Shown piece by piece: positions 1 through 11,490 of a DNA stretch of 64,000 nt. This DNA comes from Gorsachius magnificus (lineage: Eukaryota > Chordata > Aves > Pelecaniformes > Ardeidae), in contig CM067091.1 of NCBI GenBank assembly GCA_034008185.1, positions 6,365,799 to 6,429,798 on the forward strand. The letters run 5' to 3'. The position numbers and the translations under genes were made by a program. The notes below the pieces were generated by a model. It ran no database searches, was not told the origin of the DNA, and worked only from the letters and a program-made list of their open reading frames with translations. The number at the start of each line of letters is the position of its first letter. Positions within the stretch are counted from its first letter, which is position 1.

Positions 1-646
1 CCATCCCGCTGCCCCTGGGGATCCTGGCAGCCCCGGCACCTGGGGCCCCACGCTCCCCGCCAGCCCTGGCTCTCCTTCAAAGCCATTCCTTCGCTAAGAG
101 GAGTTGGCAAAAGCCACGGGACCAGCTGGAAACCGCCTTTATTCCAGGCGGGAGAAGGGGAATGAAGGCACCCCACCACCTCCACCCTTCCCGCAAACAC
201 TGCTGGGGATTTCGGGAGGAGGCTAAAAATACTCCCCTGGCTTTAATCGTGGGGGGACAGCCCCCCAGGGACCCCACATCACATCAGGGCTGGCTCCAGC
301 GTAGGAACGATTGCGGCCGGAGCCGCGGGGCTGATGCTGTGCCCGGCCCCGGGGGGATGCCCTGGCCCTCGGGGGGCACCGGGAGCCGGAGACAAAACCT
401 TCAAAGAAGAGTTTTACCCATTTCTGCAGGCCTTGGCCCCGAAAAAGCGCACCCGAGGGTCTCGGGGGGAAGGGGGGGGACCCCAATCAACAGGATCCCA
501 AGGAAGAGAGGTGCCCCCCGGGGTGGGTACCGGGTGCTGGACCAGCACCTATGGGTGCCAGGGGCTGCCCCAGCACGGGGTGCGGGGGTTTTTCCCAGGC
601 GGGGAGCGCAGTCCGACCACCCCCCAGCGCCCCCGGCCCCGCTCAC
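1..646 (-). other. ASAP3: ASAP3 intron 1 (5' part)
   Basis: This GC-rich stretch follows the splice donor of ASAP3 exon 1 on the minus strand (GTGAGC, complement of 641-646). I see no further exon. The next coding segment expected from the mammalian protein begins ILEGDQ and was not found, so it lies left of the window. Long open frames here on both strands come from low stop-codon density in GC-rich DNA. Confidence 0.7.
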
Positions 647-772
647 CTCCTCCAGAGCCCCCACCGCCCCCCGGCACTTCTGCATCTTGGAGGCGAAGGC
701 GGCGGCGAGCGGGGAGCTGAGGTCCTCGCCGGTCACGGCCAGGAACTCGGCCACGCTGAGCTGCTCGGGCAT
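647..772 (-). CDS. ASAP3: ASAP3, first coding exon (5' partial gene)
   Basis: The exon encodes 42 residues beginning MPEQLSVAEFLAVTGEDLSS and ending GALEE, closely matching the N-terminus of human ASAP3 (MPEQFSVAEFLAVTAEDLSS...REE). ASAP3 is an Arf GTPase-activating protein with BAR, PH, ArfGAP and ankyrin domains that acts at membranes and focal adhesions. Only the residues before the BAR domain are in this window. The ATG is at 770-772 and the frame runs in phase 0 to GAG-GAG, then a GTGAGC donor at 641-646. The start is chosen by homology. The exon sits in a CpG-rich block, as expected for a promoter-proximal first exon. The neighbour, same-strand E2F2, matches the human order ASAP3-E2F2-ID3 and supports ASAP3 over its paralogues ASAP1 and ASAP2. 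Confidence 0.93.
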
Positions 773-1017
773 GGCGAGGGGGGGCCGGGCGCTCCCTGCG
801 GAGCGCCCCGGGGTGCCGGAGGGGCCCGGCTCAGCGCCCCGGGGGTGCCGGAGGGGCCCGGCTCAGCGCCCCATGCCCGCCCCGGCCCGCCGCACCGGGG
901 AGCTCCCCCCCCCCCGGGCGGCCCCCCCCCCCGGCCCCCCCCCCCGGGGGGGGGCCCGGGGGCGGCGGAGGAAGGGAAAACCCCGGGGTCTCGCTGGCTC
1001 CGCACCCCCGGGCCCAG

Positions 1018-1258
1018 CACCCCGGCACCCACCTCCCCCCGATACCCCAGCACCCAGATCACCCCAGCACCCACCTCCTCCCGGCACCACCCCGCCTTGC
1101 CCCGGCACCCAGCACCCCCCCCGGCCCCCCCAGTCACCCCAGCACCCCCTCCCCCCGGCACCCCAGCACCCGCCTCGCCCCGGCACCCCAGCGCCCAGCT
1201 CACCCCAGCACCCCAGTACCCAGCTCACCCCAGCACCCGCCTCGCCCCGGCCCCTGCC
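1018..1258. repeat. C-rich minisatellite (CACCCCAGCACCC family)
   Basis: Degenerate tandem units of about 12-24 bp built from CCCCAGCACCC / CCCCGGCACC run without a break for about 240 bp just upstream of the ASAP3 start. They read as Pro/Thr/Ala-rich frames on both strands, with no coding signature. Confidence 0.7.
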
Positions 1259-2710
1259 TTGCCTGGGGTGCGAGCACCCAGGGATGGGTGACAAGGCGAG
1301 AATGCAGCACCATTCCCTCGCGGGGCAATGGGACACGGAGAGGAGCAGGGGAGGCCGGGAGCCAGGTGTCACCCAAAGCCCAGCTTGGGCACGTGAATAA
1401 CACAAGGATGGCTTGGGATTAAACTCAGTCTCCCCAAAGAACTGGTTTAACTGGAGGCCGCCCCCACCCTGCCCTCCCTCAGACCCAGAGGGGACAATCC
1501 CTCTTTGGGCAGGGAGCATTCCTGGAGCCCTTGGCTCTTCCTGGGGGGCTTGTCATCCCACTGGAGGGGACCTCTGCAGCTGCCTGTCCCCTCACCTCAT
1601 CCTGGCCATCACAGGCCTGAGGAGCTGGATTTTGGTGTCCCATTCCCGGGCTATTTGCTCTTCCCAGAGGATGGAGGATCCCCAGACACCCCATGGGCTG
1701 GGGTTGGGTACACATGGAGCGTGTCCCACCATGGGAATGGGGTTGGTGGCAAACTGGAAAGAAGGGGACAAAAAGCCTCAGCCATGCTCTGCAGGGCTGG
1801 TTTTCCATGAGAGAGGATGACATGGGTGCGAGGTTGCTTTGAAGACACCCCCCCAATGCCCCTCGGTCCTGCCCCCTGCACCAAGCACCCCTCACCCAGG
1901 GTAGATCAGGGGGTGGACAGACCCCCCTCCCCTTTACTGAGCCTGGAGTGGGGCTCAGTAAAAGTCAGGTTTGTGCCTGACCAGACTGAGCCATCCAAGC
2001 CCTGCTCTAACCCAGTTACTGGGGCACTGGGGGGGACAGGGATGAGGGGAGAGCTGTTGCAGTCGGGCCTTGAAGATTTAATCCTCCAGGCACTGGCAAG
2101 CAGAGGTGCCCAGGGTTTAGCCTTGGGGTGCAGCCTGACCACCCCAATTTGGGGGGGATGGGGATCCAGCACCCGCCGAGGTCCTGGGACATGTCCCTCA
2201 GCAGACACAGGGTTAAGAGGCTGCAGCCCAGGCAGGATGGGAACAGGAAGAATTTGGGCGTTCCCAATGGGTAAGAGCCCCCCAGCAGACAGACACCTCC
2301 AGAGCCTTCTTTGGGTTGCATAGAGGGGGGAACTCAGCAGAGCAGCCATGGGGACAGCCCAGGGCAGAGGCTTACAGCAGCGTGGGCCAGGCCCCCGTAA
2401 ACCCTGCAGCCCCTCAGGGCAGGGCTGAGCCCCCCCAGACCCCTTGCTTCTCCCCGGGATACGGCGGGGGCCCTCCAGGCGTGGGGCTGGGGACAACCCC
2501 GTTGCTGGGGTGGCCCTGCCACCTCCTGGCCGGCCCGGGGACTGCAGGGGGGCGACACGGCCCGGGGACACCCCCCAGCTGCTCCGCAGCCCCACGGGGG
2601 ACAGGGACGGGACAGGAGCGTGGCTACAGCACTCTGGGCCCCTCCCTCATCTTACCCGGCCCGGGGGTCTCCTCCTCCTCCTCGCTAGGCAAGCCAACAT
2701 GTGCCACGAC

Positions 2711-2803
2711 CCCAGGTACCACCAGCCATCACCAGGTACCACCGGGTACCATTGAGCATCACCGGGTACCACCAGACATCACCAGGTACCACCAGCACCA
2801 TGC
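2711..2803. repeat. Minisatellite, unit about 20 bp (CAGGTACCACC)
   Basis: Tandem units of CAGGTACCACC followed by A/G-CATCAC recur about five times (2713, 2732, 2742, 2763, 2783 region). Each contains a KpnI-like GGTACC. Confidence 0.7.
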
Positions 2804-3285
2804 CACCAGCACTGTTGGCATCACCACCAAGGTCATGGCGTGGGGCAGCAGCCTGGGGAAGGACCCTCCATGGCCATGGCCCTGCCAGGGGTTCGCCCTG
2901 CAGCCTCCAAACCTGCCCTCAAATCTGGGTGCACAAGCCCGTCCCAGCTCTGGTACCCACAGGGACCCAGCCCCTAGCCCTGGGGCTTTTCCCACGCTCC
3001 TGGTTCAAGGGGCTCAAGCTCAGGCAAAGGCTCATTCCGGCTGGATTTGGGCTGGAAATCACTGATCTGCAGCAGGTTGGACCCGTTTCCCTCACTCCAG
3101 CCACAGCTTCATCTCAACCCCCTTCACCAACTCCTCTGGAGCAGGCTGGCCAGTTAAAAGGCCCCAGAACAGGCTTTTTTACACTGAAAATGGGAGCAAA
3201 ACCAGTCCAACACCTCCCTCCTCCCAAACCGCCCCAGCATTTTGCTGCTTATAGGAAAACAGTCCCTTACAACTCCGAAGTTTTT

Positions 3286-4289
3286 TTTATTTCATGCCCT
3301 CGCGGGCAGAAAACATCAAGTGCCACAAGTTTTTCCACGCCAAAACACACTCTCACCCACGCCACCTCCAAGCCAAACCACAGAAGAACCAACCCAAGGA
3401 AGGGCAACTTAAATACACTCGCTTAAAAGTCAAAATACCAACCCGACCCTTGCCGAAAGGGGGGGTCCCCGTATAAATACAGTGCAATAATTAGACGTTT
3501 TGCAATGGCACAATTAAAAGCCGTATCCAGCCCCGTGTCCGGGGGCTCGTCCCACGCTGCTTCCCAAGCCCCTCTCCGCAGGTGATGCTCCAGCCACCAG
3601 TTGATAGCATCCCTCCTCCCAGTACACTCCGGGTTTGATAACCCCCAGCACCAGTAGCTCTGAGAGACTGGAGGGAGATGGTAAGGGCTGGGGGAGAGGG
3701 GCCGCAGCCCCCCAGGAAATATGGCTCCATGTCCTGGACAGGGATTTGCCGGAGCTGCTGATTTTGGAGGCCCAGTGCCCGCACGTGAGCTTTATCCTCT
3801 CTTCACCCAAAGGTGCCTTCAGCTTTGCTGCCTGATTATTTTTTTAAGGATATTCCAGCCACGGCAGGGGGAAACGCCACTCAAAACAACCCGTCATGAC
3901 CCTGAAGAACCAGTCTAACTGGGGAGCAACTGGAGTGGTCCCAAAACATGCCACCCCCCCCCCAACAGTGCCCATTCTGGGCAGGGGTTTCTCTGCCACC
4001 CAGGGGTGCCCCTAATCCTCCCCATGCACACAAAGGCAGCCCCAGTCTGCCAGCAGCCCCAGGGCAATGGGGGATTATGGCTTACACCTCCCCAGGACAA
4101 ACAGCCCCCAGGTGGCAACCAACCCAGGAGCGCAAGAAGCCACCCAGCACGGCTGACACGAGCCCCTACCACCACCCTCAGAAAATCCAGCACTCCCCGA
4201 CCCGCCCCACACTCACCAGCTGCCCCGCAGAGACCCCACACACTCGGGACACAAGTCATCAGAGGGGAAAAAGGCAATGGCGGGGGGGC
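3286..4289 (-). other. E2F2: E2F2 3'UTR and candidate poly(A) signal
   Basis: This stretch follows the E2F2 stop on the minus strand. The only clear AATAAA on that strand nearby is the complement of 3286-3291 (TTTATT), giving a 3'UTR of about 1 kb. The 3440-3530 part is AT-richer than its surroundings, as vertebrate 3'UTR ends often are. The exact cleavage site is not determinable from sequence alone. Confidence 0.45.
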
Positions 4290-7200
4290 TCAGTGCTTCA
4301 GCAGGTCCCCCAGGTCGTACGCTTCAAAGAGGTCACTGATGCCTTCGCCCTCCAGCCCCCAGAGGTAGTCATCCTGTTCCAGGGGGGGCGAGAAGGTGAC
4401 AAAGGGTCCCGAGTCCAGGTGTGGGGGGGTGCAGGGCAGCTGGTCCTCTGTCTGCTGCAGGAGGTGCGGGGGTGAGCCCAGGAGCCCAGCCTCCACATCC
4501 AGCAACGAGCTGGGCCCCCCCGTGTCGGTGAGAGGCAGAGATGGGGGTGAGGAGGGGGTTCCTGTGCCCCCCCAGCTTTGGGGGACGGCATGGGGTGGCT
4601 GTTTGGCTGGTCCAGGGCTGTTTGGCAGGGAAGGGGATATGGTGTGGTCCTGTGGGGAGGTGGCAGCGGAGGGGACGCCGTGGACCTTGGTAGGGCTCTC
4701 CTCCATGATCTCCTCCAGGCAGAGGTACACCTCGATGGGGCCATTGCTGCTCTTCAGGTGGAGCTGGAGGTTGTCCTGGGGGGGTGCAGATCAAGGCTTG
4801 GGGGGGGCACCCATATCCCACCCCGCTTCCCCCAATCCATGCAGGGTCCAGGCAGGGATCCATTGCAAACCCTAAAGGACCAGCTCAGGGTCAAACAGCC
4901 CCATGGAGACACCCCAAAACCACCCAGAGCCATGCTGGGCTGCACCCTTGGGATGCCCCAGATGAACCCGTCAGGGACGGCGCAGAGGCAGCAGCACCCA
5001 CAGCAGCAAATGCACCCTGACCCCCACCCTGCTGCAAGGAGGGGAACGGCTCCTGCCCCCCCACACACCTTGCTGAAGTCCGGCACCTCCAGCTGCGTCT
5101 CTGGGGGAGCCTTCACTGCGATCACCGTCTGCTCCTGGAAGTCGCTGATGGCACGGAGGTCCTGGTAGGTGACATACGCCAGCGTGGACAGGGACAAGGT
5201 ATAGGAAAATAGGGGCTGCGAGTGGGACGGCTCGACCCCCCCCCATCCCGGCAGCAGCCTCTGAACGTCCCCTCCAGCTGGAGGAGAAGGGGCTCAGAGG
5301 GGTCCCCAAGACCCTGCCCTCCCTCCCCATCTCCCCCAGCAAGGATATCTCTGGTTGGCTTCGTCGTCGGCCAGCTGCCGGAGCTGCAGGGCACAGTCCT
5401 GCAGGAGCTGGTCCAGCGTCCTCTCCGTCCTGGCCAGCTCGGCCAGCTCCCCCCGCAGCGCCTGCTGCTTCGCCGTCACCGCTGCGTCTTCAAAGATCCC
5501 CGGCCCCCCCCAAAACCGCCTGTCGCCCACCCTGCCCTGTCCCCCCGTCCCATGTCCATCCCGCCAGCATCGCTCACATCCACTGGATGTTGTTCTTGGA
5601 TTTCTTGCGGATGAGCTGGATGCCCTCCAGCACGTTGGTGATGTCGTAGATGCGCCGTTTCTGGACCTCCAGCACCTCGGCTGCCCGGTTGAGATCCACG
5701 ACGCCATCGGGCGACTCGTTCAGCAAACGGATGAATTTTTTGGTGAGCAGCCCCAGCGAGGTGTCGTAGCGAGTCTTCTCCCCGGGAGACTTGGGGGCTG
5801 CAGGGAAACGAAAGACACCCCCCCATCCTCTCCTTAGTATGGGATGTGGGATGGAGGTGACACGGTACTGGTCATGCTGGGGACATTAAATGCTGTACAA
5901 TCCCTAATCTGGTGGAAAAATAACCCAGAAATACACACACCCCCCCGGGAGATTTCTGACATAGGAGGAGTTTGAATCAGCTCAAAGAGCTACAGAGCAG
6001 CAGCAAGGGGGGGCTGAGGAGCGGCGCTGCTCCCACAATGCCACCTCAGGTCACTTTGAGTGGTGCTAGAGGGGACATCGCAGCAGCTCTAAGAGGGGAG
6101 AGAAACGGGGTCTGTCCCCCTCCCAGCTCCCCCCACACCCCATCTCGCCCAGCACCACTTACTTCTGGGGCTGGAGACCTGCGCCAGCGTCCTGCCCTTC
6201 CCCTTGGGCGTGCGAAATTCGGGACCCTCCAGGTCCAGCTTCCTCTTGGCCTGGAGCAGGAGACAAAACCCCACGTCGGGACCAAGCCAGACACCCCCCT
6301 GAGCCCCCCTCGGGGCATTGGCTGGGCCCTGGGTGCCACAGCCCAGGGTGGGGGGATTTTGCAAGAGGCTCATCTGGTTGCAAAACCCCTTCTGGGAAGG
6401 GCTGCTGCAGCACCCGGCAGGGCAAAGGGCCATGAGGAGAGCTGGGTGGGGAGGAGATGGGGGGTCCCGGCACCCCCAATGGCTTCCTGCCCGCTTCCGC
6501 TGCAGCACCCAGCCCGCCCCGGTGCTCCCTGGCAGCCGCAGGGAACCCACCGGGACTTCCCCTCACCCCCAGCTCCTGGCACGGCTCCGCAGGGCTGAGC
6601 CCTGGGAACGGCAGCAGCTCCGAGGCCGGATCCTCACCCTCCCACCCTGCCAGCTGGCTCATTGGGGTGTGGGGTTTCACCCCCCCCAAGCCACGGTTGG
6701 AGGCAGCCGAGGGCACCCAGCTGCCACCAGCGCACCTGGGACCAGCCGGGCTCAGCTCAGCCCTCCCCAGGGACCCGTGGGTGCCCCAGAGACGTGCACC
6801 CAGCTGGAGGGAAACTGGGGCAAGGCAGGGTGGGGGGGGTGAGGCAGGGGGGTGCTGGGTCCTAGGAGTGGGGACACCTCCCTGCACACGCTGTCCCCTC
6901 ACCAGGGCAAGCAGCAACTTGAAATTGCCCCCAAGGGACACCCCCAGCATCACTGGGGGAGAAGAGACCCAGAGACGCGGGGGGAGGGGCGCGCACAGCA
7001 GAGCAGATGCAGAGAGGAGGTGGGGGGGTGTCACCAAACCAGCCCCCAAATGGGTACAAATACCACAGGATCCCCCCACATCTTCAAATATGAGCAGGGG
7101 TACTTTGGGGGGACACTTCGGCTCAGTAGCAGAAAGCAGCCCCCCAGCCCCATCCCATCCCCATGTGCCCCCCCAGTACCTGCTCCCAGGCTGGGCTGTC

Positions 7201-10200
7201 CCACAGGGTCCCCCCCAGCACGTCCCGCATGTTGTCCAGGTCCCCGTGCCAGCTCAGCGCAGCTCCAAGCAGTGGCTCCCCAGGGAGCGCACCCCACTTT
7301 GCGGAGAAGGGTTGGGTGCCTCGGCGACGTTCCCACCCCAGGGGGCTGGCGGGAGAGGCGCCGGGGGCTGTTTTCCACCCCCCCAGGGAGCCAGGTTGGT
7401 CCCGAGCTCCTGTGGGAATCTGTTCCCTCCCTCCCTTCCCCGAGCAGGTTTTCCCCAGCGAACGCGCCTCCATCCCCGGCCCCCGCACCCCCGGATCTGC
7501 CCCCGAGCTGCCGGCACCCCAACGGTTAACGCCGAGCGCATGGGAAACACCTGCCCCAGATCAGACCCCAACGCATCTGCCAGCACGATTTGGGACGAGG
7601 CCGGGGGGCATCATCTGGGGCCCCCCTTCTGCTGGCACCCAAACTCTTGCTTCTGAAGACACGAGTGGCTGTGGCCACCCCTGTGTCCCCATTGCTGATG
7701 GGGGGGGGTCAGCTGCACCCCATCTGGCCAAGCAATGGGGAAACTGAGGCACAGGAGCAACACAAGGGAGGTTCTGGTATCCCTGGCCTCCTGCAACCCC
7801 TCAGAGCTACAGCCACCGAGGTGGTCCCCCCCCTCCCCATCTGCAGGAGGGGACAAAGGGGGACCCCCTCCACATGGTTCGGGGTGGGGGGAGCTGGCGG
7901 GCTTGGGCAGGGGCAGGACCCTGTGGCACTGGGATGCACCAGTGAGGGACAATGGACAAGGGGGTCCCTCCTGTGTCCCAGCTGCCACCCCCCTGGCCGG
8001 GCAGGATTAGGCACTCAACAGCTGAGCGGGGCACGGCAAGGGGCTCCCAGCGCCCTGCCAGGGCCGGGGTGGGGGGCAGGATGAACCAGAGCAATTGGGG
8101 GGGGCAGGAACCAAACCCCAAGACCTCCCCAGGCACTGCAGGACCCCCCCAGGCTGCTCGCCAGCCCTCAGCCACTGCTTCCCAGGATGGGGAGACATGA
8201 CTGCACCCCAATATGATGCTGAGGGTGGGGAGGGAGGTTCGACACACACCCCCCCCCGGATGAGGGCAGGAGCCTGCTGGGGGGGCAGGCCGGGCCCCCT
8301 GCCAGCCCTGCTTGCCAAGCAGCCCTCGGCCCAGCCCTGGCGCCAGGGGCTACACCCTGCGCCCAGCCCAAGCATCAGAGCAGCCCTCTCCCCCGGGGGG
8401 GGCCGCGGCCGGCTGCTCCCGCCAACGCTTCCTTTCAACAGCACCCACTGCCTTCTCTGGGCTTGCCCGGGCTCTGCCCGGCCCTTCTGCCCCCCCCTGT
8501 GCCAGCCCCGCCGCCCCCTGAGCGTGGGAACGCAGCACCCAGGGATGGGCACCCAGAGCTGGCGGGGGGCCCCGGGATGGTGCCATCGCACCGGGGATGC
8601 TGCTCATGCCAAGGCACTGCTGGATCAGGGCCCCCAGATGCACCCCTCCCCATCTTTGGGGTGGCTGAGAGCTGGCAGGGCACAGAGGGATGAAGAACCC
8701 CCAGATTTGGGGGGTCAGGGAGGCTTTTAGCCCCACCCTGCTCATTCCCTGTGATGGGAAGACCACTCCGTGCTGGGGATGATGGCTGTACCCCCACCCT
8801 GGGTACCACTCCGAGATGCAGCCAGCTTCTCCATCCCCTCCGACACTCCCATCCCAGCATGGACGGAGGGGGAAGGCTTGGCGAGAGACATTCCCTGGCA
8901 GAGAGGAGCTGGAAGCTGTGAAAGCCAGAGACAGAAAAAGCCCCTCCGATGGCGACAGGGCGGCCACCACCTTCCCACCCATCCTGACCGCCCTCCCAGC
9001 TCCCTGCACCCCAAAAAATGCCAGCCCAGCACCCACAGGGACTGCCGCCCTTCTGCCACCCTGGGTGCTCTTTGCACGGGCGGCTCAGCCCTGCCAGCTC
9101 GCACCGAAACCGCAGCGGACTCTGAACACCCGTGTCCTGGCACGGAGGAAGCAGGGAGAGCCAGGACCCCACGGTGGAGACATCGCTCTCTTGGGGGCTC
9201 CTTTGCAGCCCTGAGCCCCTGCAGGGATCCCATGGCCCCTGTGGAGCTTGGCAAATACTCAGGGTGGAATTGCCATGGGCTAAACCAGCTTTCAAACATG
9301 CATTTGTCATGGGGGAAAACGCATTTACCCACTCCAGGACCCTCAAATCAAAGACTAAGGGACATCTGAGACTTTTTTTGAACCACGAGAGACAACCCAG
9401 GGTGATGGGCTCCCTGCAGCTGGACCAGTGACCCCTGATCATTGATACGGCACAAATCCCACAAGCTGGTGGGAGCGGCGGCAATTGCCCTGCTCGGGAA
9501 TTGGGAGGAAATGTTCATTATCTGACTGCCCCAGATCTGTACACAAAGGTTATGCCCATAAATGGGGGGGCAGAGGGGGAGCTGGCTGGAAATGGGACCT
9601 CCAGCGCCAGGAACGGGATCACGATATCAGGGAATGGGATGGAGACAGAAGGGAATGCTGCTTGCGAGCCACCGAGGGGGATGCAGGAGCATTTCATGTC
9701 CCCAGGTGTCACACAAGCCCCCCCAGACCCCATTCAGGGGACAGCCATGGGCAGGAGCACCCTGAGCATCTCCTGGCATGGGTGATGATGATGGTGGCGG
9801 TGATGCCAAAGAGGCTGTTAGCCCCAAACCAGCTCCGCAGCGATGCATGGAAACGGGACTGTGAGTTTGTGGGGTGTTTTTAGGGGTGGGGGCAGCGGCA
9901 TGGGTGTCTCCTTAAACAACAGCCCCCAGCAGCGCAGGATGCGGCATCTCACGTGGTTCGGAGACAAAGAGACCAGGGAGGAGACAGGTGGCCCCGCAGC
10001 CCCCCGGGACGGGGCTCGTGCCGGCCCCAGCCAGCCCCGCAGCCATGGCACAAAGGGGGGAGCAAAGACACCCCCTCTCCCCCGGCTGCGGCAACATCCC
10101 CAGCTGGCACTGAGCATCAGGGACTGGGGAAAGGGGAGGGGGGAATAAATAAATAAATCAAGCCTTGAAAAAACTAAATTGAAGTTAGTGGGGTCTGGGA

Positions 10201-11490
10201 TCCCTCCCAGGACTCGGGGAAAACAGAGGCTCAACAGTGAGGGCTGGACACGCGCCCGGGCTGGGGCAGGCAGGAATTAAATGCCAGCTGCCAGTGGGGC
10301 CGACCAGCCAGGGGCTCGGTGGGGGACCTCCAGGAGCAAAATCCGGCTGGGCAGAGCCGCCCACACACCCTGACACTGGGCACGGGGCCAGCACCCGACC
10401 TTGGGCCTCAGTTTCCCTGTTTAGGGCAGCGGGCGCTGGGCAGCCCTGACACTAGGGCTCGGTGACAGGGACACAGCCAGAGCCAGCAACCTTCTCCCTG
10501 TGCCACCCTGCACAGCTCCCAGCATCAGGGTCTCTGGTTCAAAGCCTTGGGGTGTCCCACGGAGGAAGGGGATTGCTTCAAATTCACACACCCCTCTCAA
10601 AAAAAAAAGATATTTCAAGCTCCGCTGTAACCGCAGGCAGGAACCAAGCTCAGGCAGCGGCGCTGAGCCACCCCTGCCCCGCGTCCCCCCACTTTGCTGG
10701 GTGACGGGTCACCACGGAGTCACAGCCCCAAAGCGGGGAGACCCCCGTGCCCCCCACCCGCAGCAGGCAGGAGCACTGCCTGCACCCAACCTTCCCTTCC
10801 TTAATGGGAAAAGGGGTTTGCAAAGGGCCTCAACGCCACAGCTGAGCTTTGGGGCGCGACCCGAACTGCTTGCAAGCCGGAGAGAGGAAAAAAAAAAAAG
10901 AAAAAGGCCGAAAAAGGCTGAAAAGCGGAAGCCGGGAGCCAGCTTTGCGGGCATGCAGGGGGCAAAGGGAAGTTGAGAAATGTATGAGCCATTTCACTGC
11001 GACTTCTGATTTCAAACCTTACCCTCCCCCACCCCAAAGAGACATCTGAAGGGGGTGCAGACCCCAATATAAACTGCAAAATTTGGAAGGGGAGGGTGCA
11101 ATGCAGCCTGGGATCACCCACCTCTTGCTCCCCACCCTGCACGGAGCCCCCAAACCCCCGTCCCACCGAAGCAACACCCAAGGAGGGGATGGGGTGCAGC
11201 ACCTTACCGGCAGCCGTCCCGCTGAGGCCGAGCGAAAATCCTGAGCTGGGGGCCCTGGGGGGTGCCATAGGGACACCCCCCCCGGGGAGCGGAGACGCTG
11301 ACAGCCGCTGGCGTGTAGACCTGGGTGAAGCAGCCGGCGGGTAACGAGGGGCTGCCCAGGCTGGAAGCCCCCTGCTCAGCGGAGCCCATCACCGACGTGC
11401 CCTTCTTCGGGGGGTGGTGGGGAGGGGGAGGCGGGAGGGCGGCACCCCCCCCCCCGGGGCGGGGGACACTCCCCTGGGGAGCCGCAGCAT
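4290..11490 (-). CDS. E2F2: E2F2 transcription factor, complete gene (6 coding exons)
   Basis: E2F2 binds TTTSSCGC sites with a DP partner and drives G1/S genes under pRB control. Coding exons: about 11208-11490, 6163-6250, 5578-5797, 5349-5519, 5069-5183, 4290-4775. Visible in order: the cyclin A-binding [10 protein letters not shown] across the exon 1-2 junction; the winged-helix DNA-binding domain from [17 protein letters not shown] to [14 protein letters not shown]; the leucine zipper and marked box from [15 protein letters not shown] to [15 protein letters not shown]; and the pRB-binding tail [20 protein letters not shown], ending DLLKH. Exon phases agree at every junction. The product is about 450 residues against 437 in human. 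The intron after exon 4 is U12-type AT-AC. Exon 1 starts MLRLPRG (11488-11490), resembling human MLQGPRA, but the frame breaks twice at G/C runs (see findings). A later ATG at 11387-11389 is an alternative. Linker sequence and position between ASAP3 and ID3 favour E2F2 over E2F1 and E2F3. Confidence 0.96.
5184..5348 (-). other. E2F2: U12-type AT-AC intron of E2F2
   Basis: On the minus strand the exon ends GCCAACCAGAG and the intron begins ATATCCTT, the minor-spliceosome 5' consensus. It ends CCCTGTCCAC before GCTGGCGTATGTC. TTTTCCTATAC, 15-25 nt upstream of the 3' end (complement of 5199-5209), resembles the U12 branch site TTTTCCTTRAY. The flanking protein reads [13 protein letters not shown] without gap against the family. 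No GT-AG pair gives this junction. The intron is 165 nt. Confidence 0.88.
6251..11207 (-). other. E2F2: E2F2 intron 1
   Basis: This 5-kb intron is bounded by the donor GTAAGG (complement of 11202-11207) and the acceptor CTGCTCCAG before GCCAAGAGG. It is GC-rich and repeat-poor. It holds two copies of the dispersed GGGAAACTGAGGC motif (7735-7754 and 10404-10420). I see no exon of another gene. Confidence 0.75.
7735..7754. repeat. Dispersed GGGGAAACTGAGGCA motif (first of eight copies)
   Basis: ATGGGGAAACTGAGGCACAG occurs here. Near-identical cores recur at 10404-10420 (-), 17661-17677 (-), 26670-26684 (-), 27195-27211 (-), 28305-28320 (+), 29178-29193 (+) and 32926-32947 (+). No longer shared flank is obvious. 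The core matches a segment of the MIR/CORE-SINE consensus (ATGAGGAAACTGAGGCACAG) as I remember it, so ancient SINE fragments are one explanation. Confidence 0.6.

Larger units (their letters stand above)
773..3285. other. ASAP3 promoter CpG island and ASAP3-E2F2 intergenic DNA
   Basis: About 773-1010 is extremely C/G-rich with long C and G runs, and is the likely ASAP3 5'UTR and promoter on the minus strand. Two near-identical copies of a GGGGTGCCGGAGGGGCCCGGCTCAGCGCCCC-type block lie at 808-872 (unit about 33 bp). The remainder is GC-rich with two minisatellites, listed separately. No exon with supported splice sites or homology was seen between 1260 and 3285. Confidence 0.5.

Noticed and set aside
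162..1400. 412-codon open frame on the plus strand over ASAP3 exon 1
   Set aside because: It is Pro/Arg/Gly-rich, runs antisense through a proven ASAP3 exon and a C-rich minisatellite, and has no recognisable domain. GC-rich DNA simply lacks stop codons.
4290..6250. Assignment of the E2F gene as E2F1 or E2F3
   Set aside because: The linker and tail ([34 protein letters not shown]) and the ASAP3/ID3 neighbours match E2F2 best.
6457..7656. 399-codon open frame on the plus strand
   Set aside because: It lies in E2F2 intron 1, is low complexity, has no homology or splice support, and its length is expected from the base composition.
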